Assembly (NCBI GenBank): GCA_947310385.1
Contig: OX371224.1
Span: 117,970,259 to 118,034,258, forward strand
DNA: 64,000 nucleotides
Reading direction: 5' to 3'
Origin: Nephrotoma appendiculata
Taxonomy: Eukaryota; Arthropoda; Insecta; Diptera; Tipulidae
Numbering within the stretch: the first letter of the stretch is position 1; each line of letters opens with the position of its first letter. The notes under the pieces were generated by a model. The model ran no database searches, was not told the DNA's origin, and worked only from the letters and a program-made list of their open reading frames with translations. The translations under genes were made by a program, and so were the position numbers. Of the stretch, positions 13,231 through 25,289 are shown piece after piece.

Positions 13231-15505
13231 TTTGGGCCTTTTATAGACCGCCTAGTTGTGATGTTGAAATGTTTTTGAGCTTTTTGGACAGCATTGATGT
13301 AAATAGGACAGATACGATCATTGTTGGAGATCTAAATATTCCCGTAAATAAGACGTTGGATTTAGTCTCTGATTATAAGAACATATTGATGAGTTCCGGG
13401 ATGATTGGTACTAATACATTTGCCACTAGGTCAATCAGTTGCAATATTATTGATCATGTTGTTTGTAGTTTCACACACATTAAAGCTGTTTTTTCAAATA
13501 TTAGTGATCATAATTTTATTTTTTCATCTATTTTCTTCAAACCTAAAATTTCCGGCAAAAATTAGAACAAACAGTCAGTGATTTTGATAAAGTTTATTTT
13601 TATTTTGTTGATTTTCTTACTAAAACAGATTTTGATACTGCTGACTCAGAAACTACTATTAAGCAAATTAGAGAAATACAATCATTTAATCGTAAAATTT
13701 ACAGTAGTTAAAAGTGTTATTGCAAAATTGAAGAATTATTCTTGTCCCTGGATTACATTTAGCTTGTGGAAGCTCATTGGGAAACGTAACCGAATTTTAA
13801 AAAAGTACAAATTAGACTCTAACGTAGAAAATCAAAATCAACTTCACAAACACTCTTAATAAGAAAATATCATCTGAGAATTATTTTGCGAAGAAACGAT
13901 ATTATGAAAATATATATTTAGCAATGTGAGTCAGAAAAAATTATGGGAAAATATCAATCAGTTTTTGAACAGAAACAACACCAAATCTAATATTGAAGCT
14001 ATCGAAATTAATGGCGATAAATATAATGATACATCTGATATAGTCAACTTGTTTAACGATTATTTTGTTAATATAGGAGATTCACTTGGCCAGGCGATTG
14101 GGAGTGATAGAAATATTCATAAGTTCAATACATTGCGTTCGAATTTAGACTCAATATTTTTGTTATCAACTACTCCTCTGGAAGTATACAACATAATTTT
14201 TATGTTAAATAGTAAAGGTGGTGGGCTAGATAATATACGTAATTTGGTTGTAAAGAGTAACGCTTCCCATTTCTTAACGCTTACAATTTTTCAAACTGGT
14301 GAGTTTCCCAATCATTTAAAAATTGCTAAAGTGGTGCCAGTTTTTAAAAGTGGTGATAAAACTGTAATTTCTAATTATAGACCTATGTCCACCTTGTCCG
14401 TATTTGATAAAATCATAGAAAAAATCTTAAACTTGCGCTTTAGGGATTTCTTAAACAAACCGGAACTTTTCTATGCTCATCAGTATGGATTTAGAGAAGG
14501 AGCGGATACTCAAATAGCGCTTGTGGAGATGACAAATCTAATTTATAATGCCTTTGATCGGAAGCATTTGACACGATTGATCATAAATTACTCCTTAATA
14601 AATTATATTGCTATGGATTTCGTGGATTGTCTTATAAATTAATCAGTAGTTATTTAACTAATCGACTACAGTACGTAATGATTGATGGATCAGGAGTCAT
14701 GCACGCGATGCTAATTGTAGGGTTCCTCAAGGTAGTGGGCTAGGGCCGTTATTGTTCCTAATATTCATTACTGATATTTCATGTTTGCCATTGATTGGAC
14801 AAATTAATATGTTTGCCGATGATACTGCAGTTATCTACGAAACAAAGGATCCTTCTGTTCTAATTAATAACGTGGAACATGACATGAATATTTCAAGTCT
14901 AACATGATTTCATTGAATCTAACAAAAACTAAATTTATGATTTTTCATTCGAGACTACCTGCACGTTTTCCTACGTTAACTTTGTTTGAAAGTGAAGCCA
15001 AATTTATTTTACCAATAGGTGTGTTATACGATTACCAAGTAACATTATATATGTATAAGACATTGAATGTATTTTCAGTTCTCTCTAACTTAGAATTTTA
15101 TCGTTACAATCATAATTATCATACCAGATTTGCCAATAATATATCGTGCGGTTTTATAACTAACGCATTTGGGCGAAAATAAATTAGACTTTCTGGCCTT
15201 CGTTATATAACAAGCTACCAGAAAGTATAAAAGAATCAGTTAATCTCCATCATTTTAAGAAAAGTTTGAAGCTATATTATCAAACTCTTATAAATAATTA
15301 TATAGGTTGAATTTTAAATTTTGTTTATTTTTATTAAATTATTGTTTAATTAATATTACTTAATACAATTGTATAATAGAATTATTTTTAAAATTGAAAT
15401 ACATATATGTACGTATTTTCTAAATCTTGAAATCTTGTATGTATTTTCTAAATCTTGAATTTCGTCTTGAAATTTTTGAATTTTGTAAATAAATATGTGT
15501 TAAAT
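13170..15505 (+). pseudogene. CR1/jockey-like LINE, 5'-truncated, broken ORF2
   Basis: ORF2 would encode apurinic-type endonuclease plus reverse transcriptase for target-primed retrotransposition. The endonuclease is present only from its middle: AFYRPPS, then TIIVGDLNIP (the GDxN motif) and SDHNF (the SDH motif) within 13170-13565. The RT follows in several frames: VVPVFKSGDKTVISNYRP and HQYGFREGADTQIAL (13926-14560), a deletion, then AFDTIDHKLLL (about 14560), VPQGSGLGPLLF and FADD (about 14725-14825). A C-terminal piece FWPSLYNKLPESIKES lies near 15190-15300, with an AT-rich 3' UTR to about 15505. At least four frame breaks make it dead. Clade assignment is moderate. Confidence 0.85.
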
Positions 15506-16050
15506 GTTTAACTATCGCGTAACTTGTTCAGTCAGAGCCATAGGTGCGATACAACTTATAAACCAACATTTTAGGGTACTTAAATGTGATTGGTGTTCTT
15601 TATAAATGCAATTAAAATCCTTATTATGTGGGCAGCATCCAGGCATTAATCATACTAGTCCAGAACTTATTTAAATCAACAATTTTGCGGGTCTTTTAAA
15701 CAGTTTGTCGTTAAGTTGAAACTGGTAATTTATTCTGCCGGTTTACTATCTCAATCGGCAACTGCGGGAAATAGGTTCTTAAGCACCTCCGTGAAGTTAG
15801 TCCGAATTTTCAACCCGAAAATTTAATTGTTTACTTATGGCAATACAACTTCTATCATGACATAAAACATACGCAAATTATAACTATCGTGGCTTTTAAA
15901 TTTTGATAAAAATAAAAAAAACAAATTTATTACTACTGAAACTTCAAAGTAAAAAAAAGTTAATAGGTCAATTTTTCAAAAAAAAAAAAAATCTAAAAGT
16001 GTTTTCAGTGGAGTTATGTGAACTAAATTCAGCTTGAGAAAAAGTTTATC
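15506..16050. other. Non-coding stretch before copia
   Basis: AT-rich, with no gene or repeat recognised beyond poly-A tracts near 15915 and 15980. Confidence 0.5.
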
Positions 16051-16054
16051 GGAC

Positions 16055-16232
16055 ATTATTTAGATTATTCTGATCGCAAAGTGTTTCCGCTGTAAAAAAA
16101 TAAATAAAATAAAACTATTTTGAGAATGAATTTGCACGTCCAACTTAGAATAAGTTTAATTGTGAAGTAAAAGTTCTGTGCATTTGTGTAAATGTCGACT
16201 TGAACAGAATACTCAAGCATTAGCGTAATACT
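16055..16232 (-). repeat. copia 3' LTR
   Basis: Matches 18842-19061 over gattattctgatcgcaaag, cgctgtaaaaaa, tttgcacgtcc and tcgacttgaacagaatactc. It lacks about 45 bases present in the partner between gtgaagta and tctgtgcat. Exact edges are uncertain because terminal TG/CA are not clean; the outer part of the element sense begins TG(C/A)TTGAGTATTCTG. Confidence 0.82.
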
Positions 16233-16329
16233 TAATTCAAACTCCTACTTTTTGTTCCAAGTCGATGCCAACATTTAAAATAAAAACTTCGTTAATTATT
16301 TGGCATGACACTCATCAATTTACTGCTCA

Positions 16330-16800
16330 TCTACTTCGGCATACTTTATCTGCATGCTTTATCTGCTCATCTGTTTCCACATACTTCAGTTCGAAAATTC
16401 CGTCTTCAATTTTTTCACGAATGAAGTGATACCGCACGTCGATGTGTTTTGTGCGCTTGTGCGACTCCGGATTCTTCACCAGTCTTATTACGCTCTGATT
16501 GTCTATGAAGAATACGGGCGCATCGCTCTCGATTTGCAGAAGTTCACCCAGCAAGTTTCGTAGCCAGACCAATTCCTTTATGGCTTGTGATGCTGCCATA
16601 TAATCCGACTCGGTCATCGAAAGCACAACTGATTTCTGGCGTTCTGATCCCCAGCTGATGACGCTACCTCCAAACATAAAAATGTAGATGTCAATCAGTC
16701 CGCATCGCTGTATCCGCAGAAGTTCAGATTGTTTTTGCCTCCGAAGCGAATTCACGTTTCTCTCGGTCCTCGAATGTACTTCAGAATGCTTTTGACTGTA
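16330..16800 (-). pseudogene. copia RNase H domain
   Basis: The RNase H removes RNA template during reverse transcription. Typical copia blocks are present: VISWGSERQKSVVLSMTESD, DYMAASQAIKELVWLRNLL, FFIDNQSVIRLVKNPESHKR and TKHIDVRYHFIREKIEDGIF. The gene ends near YVETDEQIKHAD. Upstream in the same frame, at 16830-16956, lies sequence from the variable linker that normally separates integrase from reverse transcriptase, so several hundred codons of RT are missing. The segment around 16690-16780 is frameshifted. Confidence 0.87.
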
Positions 16801-17116
16801 TTCACATGTGCTGCAGCTGGCTTTTAAAAGTATCAATTGAACCTTCCAACTGCGGAGCTGATATCCTGGTGGCGACGGCCAAATGCTTCGATGCAAAATA
16901 TGTTCAACGCTTCGCTGCCGTGATGGTGCTCCGATCGCGCAAATGTCATTTGACAAAATTTCTGTACCACGCTGTTCACGTTGTTCTTGCGTGATGAGAC
17001 CGTCTGCATCTCCATCATCTATGCTCTCGGCACTTGCGTTCGCCTTTTCATCATTTGCCCAGCTTTTTCTTCAGCTCCGATATGGAGCGTTGTCATGGAT
17101 TACTCCAACAAAAATA

Positions 17117-17386
17117 CTACGTCGCATGATATTTCAAACTCGCTTCCTTGTTGTGCCACAATTCATGCGGTGTTTTTCCGCAAATTGTGCTTGTTCCAGT
17201 TCGATTTAACACATGAACTGCTAAATTCACAGTCTCTACCTTCTTTTCCATTTGCTTTGCCTGAAGCATTGTTCTCGTTGATTCAACAATCATCTGCATT
17301 TCTCGCTCAGCACAACCATTTTGCTCAGGTATGGCACAGTTCGTTGGTGATGAATGCCAATTTCGTGCCATTGTCAGACCTGACAA
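17117..17386 (-). pseudogene. copia integrase core, C-terminal part
   Basis: The fragment carries IPEQNGCAEREMQMIVESTR, the block with the catalytic Glu of the copia integrase DDE core, then AVHVLNRTGTSTICGKTPHE and LWHN. The preceding core with the DNG aspartate is degraded (around 17340-17400, SGLTMARNWHSSPTN). Sequence between this and the protease (17400-17850) is decayed. Confidence 0.87.
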
Positions 17387-17846
17387 TATACAAAACTTGT
17401 GCTTATCGTCCTTCTGTATTAGCTTAACACACTTCTTTGATGCAACTCGCTTATTTAGATCTTTGTTTTTTGATGTAAACGAAACGAAAATATGAATAAT
17501 CGTCTTTTAATAACAAGAAGTACCTGGCTCCGCCAATTGAGTTTTAATGGAACTTTTACTACGACTTCTGCTCGCAACTATTGAAGCTGTTTCATTGATG
17601 TTTGTCGAAAACACAAGCTTTGCATATACAATCCTCATTAAAAAATGTTTCGGCTTTGCAGGAACTTTTTCACCTGTGTGACATTTTGATGTCCCAGTCG
17701 CCCGTGCCTAGACTAACGTCTTTTTGATTGCTACGTTTGCTATAGCCTCGAACTGTGGAGATTCGTCTGCTTTGAAAAGCATCTGGAACAAACCCTTTTC
17801 AACGGGTTTCCGTCTTTCAGTATTTCGCATCCTTCGTTGTCTATGC

Positions 17847-18330
17847 TCAGTTTGTCTCCATGATGAAGTTCGGTACAAATAGAAATTCCATGACTCGCTT
17901 GCGAATCCAATCGTTGTCAGTGAAAGCACGAATACTGATGTCGCCTTTGCCTCGAGCCCTGAATATTTCACCATTGCCTATTTTCACCGATTCAGATGTT
18001 TCCGTGAAGTTTTCAAACCAATCACGTCGGTGACACATCTGATTCGTCGCTCCTGTATCCAAAATCCAGGCGTTCCTGTCACCACTTGCTTCCGTGTGAC
18101 AGATGAAAGCTTCCACTGGAGTGTCTCCTTGCTTTTTGTCTGAGCTGTCCTTCTTTTTTGGGCAGTCCCGCTTCCGATGGCAGCCTTTTCACGCACTTAA
18201 AGCACTTGTCTTTCGGCTCGTCGCTTCTGTTTACCGCTTTGTTGCTCTTATTCGACGAATTCCTCTTTTTGTCGTTGTTGAACTTCTTTGGAAAAGTTTG
18301 CTTGGCCATCAGCGCGTCCACCTAGTCGAC
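17847..18330 (-). pseudogene. copia gag zinc knuckle and aspartic protease
   Basis: At about 18170-18230 the minus strand reads KDKCFKCVKR, the start of a CCHC zinc knuckle; a frameshift separates it from the rest. At about 18030-18075 it reads NAWILDTGATNQM, the catalytic DTGA motif of the retroviral-type protease that processes Gag-Pol, followed by WFENFTETSESVKIGNGE, typical of copia. Upstream Gag sequence (18330-18840) is mostly unrecognisable. Confidence 0.85.
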
Positions 18331-18820
18331 CTGGCCCTGCGACTTGAAGCGCATTTCTTCCATCATCAAACGCGCCTTCAGATTTATTAGTGTTCGATCG
18401 GCTGCACTCGCTGACTCCCATGCGCTTTTGAAATGGTTGTATTCGACAGGCATCGTATTCAAAGTTAGCCGAAAAGTTTAACTGCTTCCTAGATTTGACG
18501 CATCTGCAATTTCCACATCAGCCAATTTTGAACGCCCTCCAATTTTTCAATGCTGGCACATTCACCTTCTCTTTTGTTTCAATTGTGTTCACCAACCTCC
18601 AGCTCAAATCCAGAAAATATTGTTTTTTTTGTTCTGGAATGTTTCACTTGAATTGCGCAACGTGACTGCTTGAGCGGTGTGCTGTTCCGCGCAATACCAC
18701 CAGTAACTTTCCACTCGAAATCGCACTAAATTGATACACTGAATTGTTTTTGTTTCGCCGAGCATAATTTTATTTCGAAATTCGCTGTTTTTGCTTTTAT
18801 CACATTTATTTTGCAGTTTT

Positions 18821-18842
18821 CCGTGATTTGGACTCATAAGCT
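18821..18842 (-). promoter_or_regulatory. Candidate copia primer binding site
   Basis: Immediately inside the 5' LTR the minus strand reads gcttatgagtccaaatcac, which resembles the internal initiator-Met tRNA complement used by copia-type elements (ttatgg/a gcccaa...), with several mismatches. Position supports the call; sequence match is partial. Confidence 0.45.
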
Positions 18843-19061
18843 ATTGAGATTATTCTAATCGCAAAGTATTTCCGCTGTAAAAAAGTAATAAAAGAAAACC
18901 CGAACTATTTTGAGAACGAATTTGCACGTCCTACTTAAAATGAATTAAACTGTGAAGTATGGCTCTGACAGTTCTGATCTCTCTGATACACATCACCCGA
19001 CTCAAAGATCTGTGCATTTGTGTGAGTGTCGACTTGAACAGAATACTCAATCAAGAGCGTA
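18842..19061 (-). repeat. copia 5' LTR
   Basis: The longer of the two terminal repeats; contains ctgacagttctgatctctct and nearby bases absent from 16055-16232. As the 5' LTR it would hold the promoter, but I see no sharp core-promoter motif. Confidence 0.82.
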
Positions 19062-19079
19062 AATTCAATAGATATTACT

Positions 19080-19440
19080 TCGAATCTCTTCTATTAAACC
19101 TTGCCTCATAAACGGTTCACGAGTACCTGACATATACCACAGGAATTGCTAAAGTTTTGACAAGAAACCGATATAATTGGAAAAAAATTCTATCTCGAGT
19201 TAACTGAATATAGTCGTTTGAGTTTCGCCTTATAAACCACTCTCAAGCACTACACTTGTACCATAAGATTCGTTAAAATCTTGGACAAAAACTGGTATAT
19301 TTTCAAACAAAAAATCCTATCTCGATACAGTTGATTGAATCTCGTCTCACGGGAGATTCGCGAGCACTTGACCATTTACCATTTATTCGTTTGTAATGAA
19401 GTTATACTTGGTATACACCAAGTACTCGTGAATCGGATGA
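19080..19440. repeat. Diverged ~132-bp tandem repeat with inverted end
   Basis: Two units (about 19080-19212 and 19213-19345) share the order: g(a/t)atctc/ttcgcct, ataaac.g/ctc.cgag, taccacaggaatt or taccataagatt, gaaaccgata or aactggtat, cctatctcga. A third partial copy follows, and an inverted scrap (aagtactcgtgaatcgg) lies near 19420. Confidence 0.6.
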
Positions 19441-22230
19441 GAAACGAGATTCAAATGACTATATCCATAAACAACATATTCAAATTTCGGGCTGAAAGTT
19501 CTTGTTAGATTCATAGTGGTCAACCACATAATGCTAATTAAATTTCCGCATTGTCATTTTCAGGTTAGGTTTATGCTGTCTAGGATTCCCAACAATTGAA
19601 GGGATAATTTGAAAATACTTAAAAGTTACTTTTTACTGACGAAACAGTGATATTTTTTCGGGGTTAGATATAAATCTATCTCGATAGTTACAGTTTAGTA
19701 TTGTTAGCGGGCTTCTTGAACTGAATATCAGGTTAGATTCATATAAATGAAGAATTTAGTACCAAGCAACTGTAATATATCGTAAAAATACATAAAAGTA
19801 ATTTTAAAATTTCGGGCTGAATGTTATAAATGTCATGATATGACAAAGTATCATGATACTGTGTACTGTCGCGATAGTGACATTTCGGGCTGGGATAGTA
19901 AACTCTCTCATATTACTTTTAAAAGCGTCTCTGTTAATCTCAAAGTTCAAGTATGTAGTTATTTACCAGATAATACAAATTTCTAATACTAAAAGGTAAT
20001 ACATTTAGGAAACAATTCAGTACACGTGCCAGTTTGAATTGATTACAAAATTATTACATTTTTGTAACGAATGTGGCTGATGCGGCTGTCTCATTTTATT
20101 AGATGTAGTTTGCATTATTTTCTTATAAGAGAAATTTGCAATTTAGATATAGAAATCGTTTTTAAAACGCAAACAAAAAATCAAAACTGTTGCGGCAGGC
20201 AATTTTCACTCGAATAATATTGAATATATTTTTGAACGATACAATTTTTTTTCGACCGAATTTTAATGCAAAAAATGGTATTCCGTCTCAATTTTTGTCA
20301 GCAATGTGGGTGGAAAGATTATTTTGGGATGGATATCAATGTGTGTAGCGTAAAATAATAAGAATACAATTTACGTTTTGTATTTGCATATATCGGAATA
20401 TTATTCAATTTAGGTATTTTGCTTTTACATATATGGAAATTTTTTCCAATTTTCATATTATATGTATATGCGGTTTTGATTTTTCATTATTTTTTATAAC
20501 CGCACTATGCTTCCAAGATTTACGAAAGTTTTTTTTTTATATTATGTATTTTATTGGAATCATGTGGTTGGTTTAGGTTTCGAATAAAAGATTTTCTGGA
20601 ACAATAATTTTTATAAAATTTGCATCGAGTGCACTTTAAAAGTTCTTTGCCGTTTATTGTTGTGGTTGAATGCCTTTCTGGGAGATGAACACAAAAACAG
20701 TGTTCATACCTCATAACTCAATCAAGCAATATATCCATAGAGACATAAGTTTTTATTAAACACTTTAAAAGTGCTTAAAGCTCATATTTTAATTATACCA
20801 ATTTAGATTGTGTTTTAATGATGCAATCAACTCTTTTAAAGTACTTGTTTACGAAGTCCTATGCAAACATTTAATTTGGTGATAATTAAGGTTTTATTGA
20901 TTAAGATGTTCATCAACCTTGAATAAAAATGAAAAACTTTCTGTCTCCAATACTAAACTAAAAAATAAAACTGAGATTAACTTTTCCGCTTTTCATTTTT
21001 TTTTTTTTTTGGAAATGTATACGTCATCCCAAAATAAAAAATAAAAATGATTTATGGCGGTACGAAAAAATGTAGCGAAAACTCTATAAAGAGACGACGA
21101 CGAGGTTTTTATGATAAATCAAATAAATTGATAGGCGTAAACGATACTGAGGCAGTATCATTGGGCATTATGGTCTCCGTATTGTTTGCCAGAAACAGAC
21201 TACCAAAAAAGTTCGGTTCGCTTTAAGTTTATAATCCGACCAGCATAATATTTTATGTTAATTAATGTAATATGTAAATATGTATGTTTGTATCCGAGGT
21301 TGTATAAAGAAGGCATATTTTTATGTACATTATATTCATATCGATTTTGATTGGAATAAAAATAATTTTACATTGTCCTATCTATCTCTTTGATCTATAC
21401 AATAAACAAGAACAAAAAAGCTTTTTATCCACATTCGTACATACAAATATAGAATTTAGAAAGCTTCACAATACCCAACCGATTTATCTGTATATGAATA
21501 AATTGGAATTTAAATTTTTTTGCCGTTCATTCGTTCAAACTTTGTGTACATAGCTACATTGTGCTTTATTTTTATGTACAATGTACATAAAGCTCTATGT
21601 ACTTGAAGTTTATAGTTATTCGACTCAGTGTATGCCGTAGCTATATAGAATAAAATAGTAGCAAAGTATCTTGTATATTCCAATTATATATGATGCTATA
21701 TACTCTATTGTATATAATATCTTTTGTACTGTAATAATATAGTGATGAGTTAAAGGAGATATTTAGTAGGAATTATGGTACCATACAACGTTCAATATTG
21801 GTGAGAATTTTTGTAAAAATATTTATGTATTATAATAGCATAAGCACGTATATATGATTCAGTGGATGAAAAATGAAAAGCGTTCGATAATATTGATTGA
21901 AATATTATTATGATGTATCGGGATATAACGATAAGCTTAACATTAAAATTGTATTTTTGTATATATGTATATATAGCTTAGCGTTAATTGAAAACGGATA
22001 ATCTTATTCTGCAGCAAACGCTTTTGATAATCGAGTGGTTAATAGCTTTATTCCGAATGTTATTGGATTCCACTGCGTGCGTAAAACACTCATCTGCAAG
22101 TCAGGATTTATTAAAAATTAGACAACCCGGTGGACTTTGTACTACTTAAAACGGATTTGATTGTAACTCCAATTCATTGAGATCTGGCGCGTTTCTTTCG
22201 TGTATAAATAAACAAATACAACGGAGATTT
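19440..22230. other. AT-rich non-coding stretch
   Basis: No gene recognised. The word atttcgggctga recurs near 19485, 19818 and 19885, hinting at old repeats. A small minus-strand frame (20520-20714) with CTRCKFYKNYC has a Cys-rich look reminiscent of a transposase tail, but is too short to assign. Confidence 0.5.
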
Positions 22231-22239
22231 CAATCGGGA

Positions 22240-22980
22240 TGCACAGAATCATAACATCCTAACCTTTTTACTTTCCCTTGATAATCGTCGCCTGATGATG
22301 TTATTCATAAGTTTTTTCATACACAGTATCGTTCCATTGCACAGTCGAGGTTGATTGGTGTTACCCAACATGATAATGACTGAGCCTACTTTCAAGAGCA
22401 AATCATGAGGTGGTAATCCGAGCAATTCCAGCGCGAATTCAAGAAGTCTGTCGGACAGTTGACTACTACATTCTGGTTGATGAAATTTTGAATGGTCATC
22501 GTTTCGGTGCCAATATGGCTCGTTTTCTCAGCCGATTATCGTTTTTTAAGTTTTGCACTACGTTCGGAAAAACATGTCGAATGTATACTCTGCCTTTCGA
22601 TTTGGTCAACTGGCGACACAAATCAGTGGGCAATTAGATAAATCAGGTTGAGTTGACTATTGCGAATTTCCCATTACCAATGTCCAACAATTGTTTCGAA
22701 AACACATCTGCAGTTTGATCTTGTTGCAAAAACATTAGGATCTTTCATCGTTCTATCCAGCGCCTCTAGTGAATTTTTGTGGGTCATCGTGCATCCGTCC
22801 CAAACGATCAATTTCCATCTCGTTGATTTGCATGTTCAGTGGAAATTTTAGTGTAGAATGTGCAGTTCGTCCGACTCGAAGGTCATGAAATGTTGGGTCA
22901 CATGATCTTATCAGGTTATATACGTATGTGAAGTTATCCCACGATTCTATCTCAGAAAATAAAAAAAAATCATCAGGCAA
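22240..22980 (-). pseudogene. Helitron Pif1-like helicase remnant
   Basis: Autonomous Helitrons encode a Rep-helicase for rolling-circle transposition. Reading leftward on the minus strand: VGRTAHSTLKFPLNMQ (about 22818-22875, just after the lost Walker A), then WDGCTMTHKNSLEALDRTMK (about 22745-22803, the Walker B region, usually DEC), a decayed middle, LRKRAILAPK (about 22510-22540), then LKVGSVIIMLGNTNQPRLCN and CMKKLMNNII (about 22300-22405), the highly conserved block before motif VI. At least three frameshifts and several stops. The N-terminal Rep domain is not adjacent; the Rep remnants elsewhere in the window are separate insertions or pieces. Confidence 0.85.
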
Positions 22981-23014
22981 CCCTAATCAATGAAAACCCC
23001 ATTTGCTATTGTGT

Positions 23015-23105
23015 GAAGTTAGCCCAGCCCAGGATTTGTTAAAATTGATTCATAATAAAAAGAAATTGGTGAAGTTAGCCCAGCGCAGAATTTAATAAAA
23101 ATCAA
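23015..23105. repeat. Short direct repeat beside the satellite
   Basis: gtgaagttagcccagc appears at about 23016 and 23069, each followed by cag(g)a.tt. It lies between the Helitron remnant and the satellite. Confidence 0.6.
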
Positions 23106-23228
23106 GTTAAAAACAAAAATAAAATTTGTTACTTTTAAATTATGCGAATTTTAGCCAGTTTTAAACGTTTTATCAATAGAACATGTATTTGTACAAAATA
23201 AAATTAAATTAGACATGATAGTAGTTAG

Positions 23229-25127
23229 CACGTTAAAAGTATAAATTTGTCGGATTAGGGCTATGTGGTTCTGAGATTGTCACACTCCTGCCTTACTTTG
23301 AAAAAAATTAGAAAAAAATCGTTCAGCGGCAACTTTGTGAAATTGGGCCCTGGGCCAGATATATCCAAACAAGTTGTATGTGAACAAAAATTAAATTTAA
23401 ATTCCCACACGTTAAAAGTATAAATTTGTCGGATTAGGGCATGTGGTTCTGAGATCGTCATACTCCTGCCTTTCTTTGAGAAAAAATAGAAAAAATCGTT
23501 CCGTGGCAACTTTGTGAAATTGGGCCCTGGGCCAGATATATCCATACAAGTTGTATGTGAACAAAAATTAAATTTAAGTTCCGCACGTTAAAAGTATAAA
23601 TTTGTCGGATTAGGGCAATATGGTTCTGAGATCGTCACACTTCTGCCCTACTTTGAGAAAAGTTAGAAAAAAATCGTTCCGTGGCAACTTTGTGAAATTG
23701 GACCCTGGGCCAGATATATTCAAAAAAGTTGTATGTGAACAAAAATTAAATTTTAATTTCGCAAGTTAAAAGTATAAATTTGTCGGATTAGGGCTATATG
23801 GTTCTGAGATCGTCACACTCCTGCCGTACTTTGATAAAAGTTAGAAAAAAATCGTTCAGCGGCAACTTTGTGAAATTGGGCCCTGGGCCAGATATATCCA
23901 TACAAGTTGTATGTGAACAAAAATTAAATTTAATTCCCACACGTTAAAAGTATAAATTTGTCGGATTAGGGCTATGTGGTTCTGAAATCGTCACACTCCT
24001 GCCTTTCTTTGAGAAAAGTCAGAAAAAAATCGTTCCGTGGCAACTTTGTGAAATTGGGCCCTGGGCCAGATATATCCATACAAGTTGTATGTGAACAAAA
24101 GTTAAATTTAAATTCCGCACGTTAAAAGTATAAATTTGTCGGATTAGGGCTATGTGGTTCTGAGATCGTCACACTCCTGCGTTACTTTGAGAAAAAATAG
24201 AAAAAATCGTTCCATGGCAACTTTGTGAAATTGGGTCCTGGGCCAGATATATCCATACAAGTTGTATGTGAACAAAAATTAAATTTAAATTCCTCACGTT
24301 AAAAGTATAAATTTGTCGGATTAGGGCTATATGGTTGTGAGATCGTCACACTCCTCCCTTACTTTGAGAAAAGTTAGAAAAAAATCGTTCAGTGGCAACT
24401 TTGTGAAATTGAGCCCTGGGCCCAATATATCCAAACAAGTTGTATGTGAAAAGAATTAAATTTAAATTCCGCACGTTAAAAGTATAAATTTGTCGGATTA
24501 GGGCTATGTGGTTCTGAGATCGTCACACTCCTGCGTTACTTTGAGAAAAAATAGAAAAAATCGTTCCGTGGCAACTTTGTGAAATTGGGTCCTGGGCCAG
24601 ATATATCCATACAAGTTGTATGTGAACAAAAATTAAATTTAAATTCCTCACGTTAAAAGTATAAATTTGTCGGATTAGGGCTATATGGTTCTGAGACCGT
24701 CACACTCCTCCCTTACTTTGAGAAAAGTTAGAAAAAAATCGTTCAGTGGCAACTTTGTGAAATTGGGCCCTGGGCCAAATATATCCAAACAAGTTGTATG
24801 TGAAAAAAATTAAATTTAAATTCCGCACGTTAAAAGTATAAATTTGTCGGATTAGGGCTATGTGGATCTGAGATCGTCACACTCCTGCCTACCTTTGAGA
24901 AAAAATAGAAAAAAATCGTTCCGTGGCAACTATGTGAAATTGGGTCCTGGGCCAGATATATCCAAACAAGTTGTAGTGAACAAAAATTAAATTTAAATTC
25001 CGCACGTTAAAAGTATAAATTTGTCGGATTAGGGCTATGTGGTTCTGAGATCGTCACACTCCTGCGTTACTTTGAGAAAAAATAGAAAAAAATCATTCGG
25101 TGGCAACTTTGTGAAATTGGGCCCTAC
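23229..25127. repeat. 177-bp satellite, 10 full units plus a partial
   Basis: Units begin with cacgttaaaagtataaattt near 23229, 23408, 23584, 23762, 23940, 24118, 24295, 24472, 24649, 24826 and 25003, giving spacings of 176-179, mostly 177-178. The last is cut after gggccc at about 25127. Every unit carries gtcggattagggc, gatcgtcacactcct, ggcaactttgtgaaattgg and cctgggccagatatatcc. Identity is high. Units 6-9 alternate between two subtypes (ctgcgttac/aaaaatag/gggtcc and ctcccttac/aagttag/cagtgg), a dimeric higher-order repeat of about 355 bp. Short runs of open frame over the array are incidental. Confidence 0.97.
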
Positions 25128-25289
25128 AGATCTATTACAAAATTCTAAAAATTAACATGGACATTGGCATTTGATATATCTTTCTGGAAAACATAACGGG
25201 ATCGATGAGAACCGGGCAAAATCTTGATTAGTAATCGTTCGAATGGCAAAAATCTCTTTGATCTTATCGATTAACTCGATTGAGATAAA

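Larger units (their letters stand above)
16055..19061 (-). mobile_element. Ty1/copia retrotransposon, internally deleted
   Basis: A minus-strand copia-type element with related terminal repeats (16055-16232 and 18842-19061). Internal order on the minus strand is gag zinc knuckle, protease, integrase, linker, RNase H. Read-through fragments show the integrase C-terminal linker passing directly into the RNase H region near 16800-16960, so the reverse transcriptase core has been deleted. Several frameshifts break what remains. The LTRs have diverged, so the insertion is not recent. No target duplication could be confirmed. Confidence 0.88.

Noticed and set aside
23261..23545. 94-codon minus-strand frame with repeated DISGPGPNFTKLP
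   Set aside because: Arises from the 177-bp satellite; not conserved as open across the other units.
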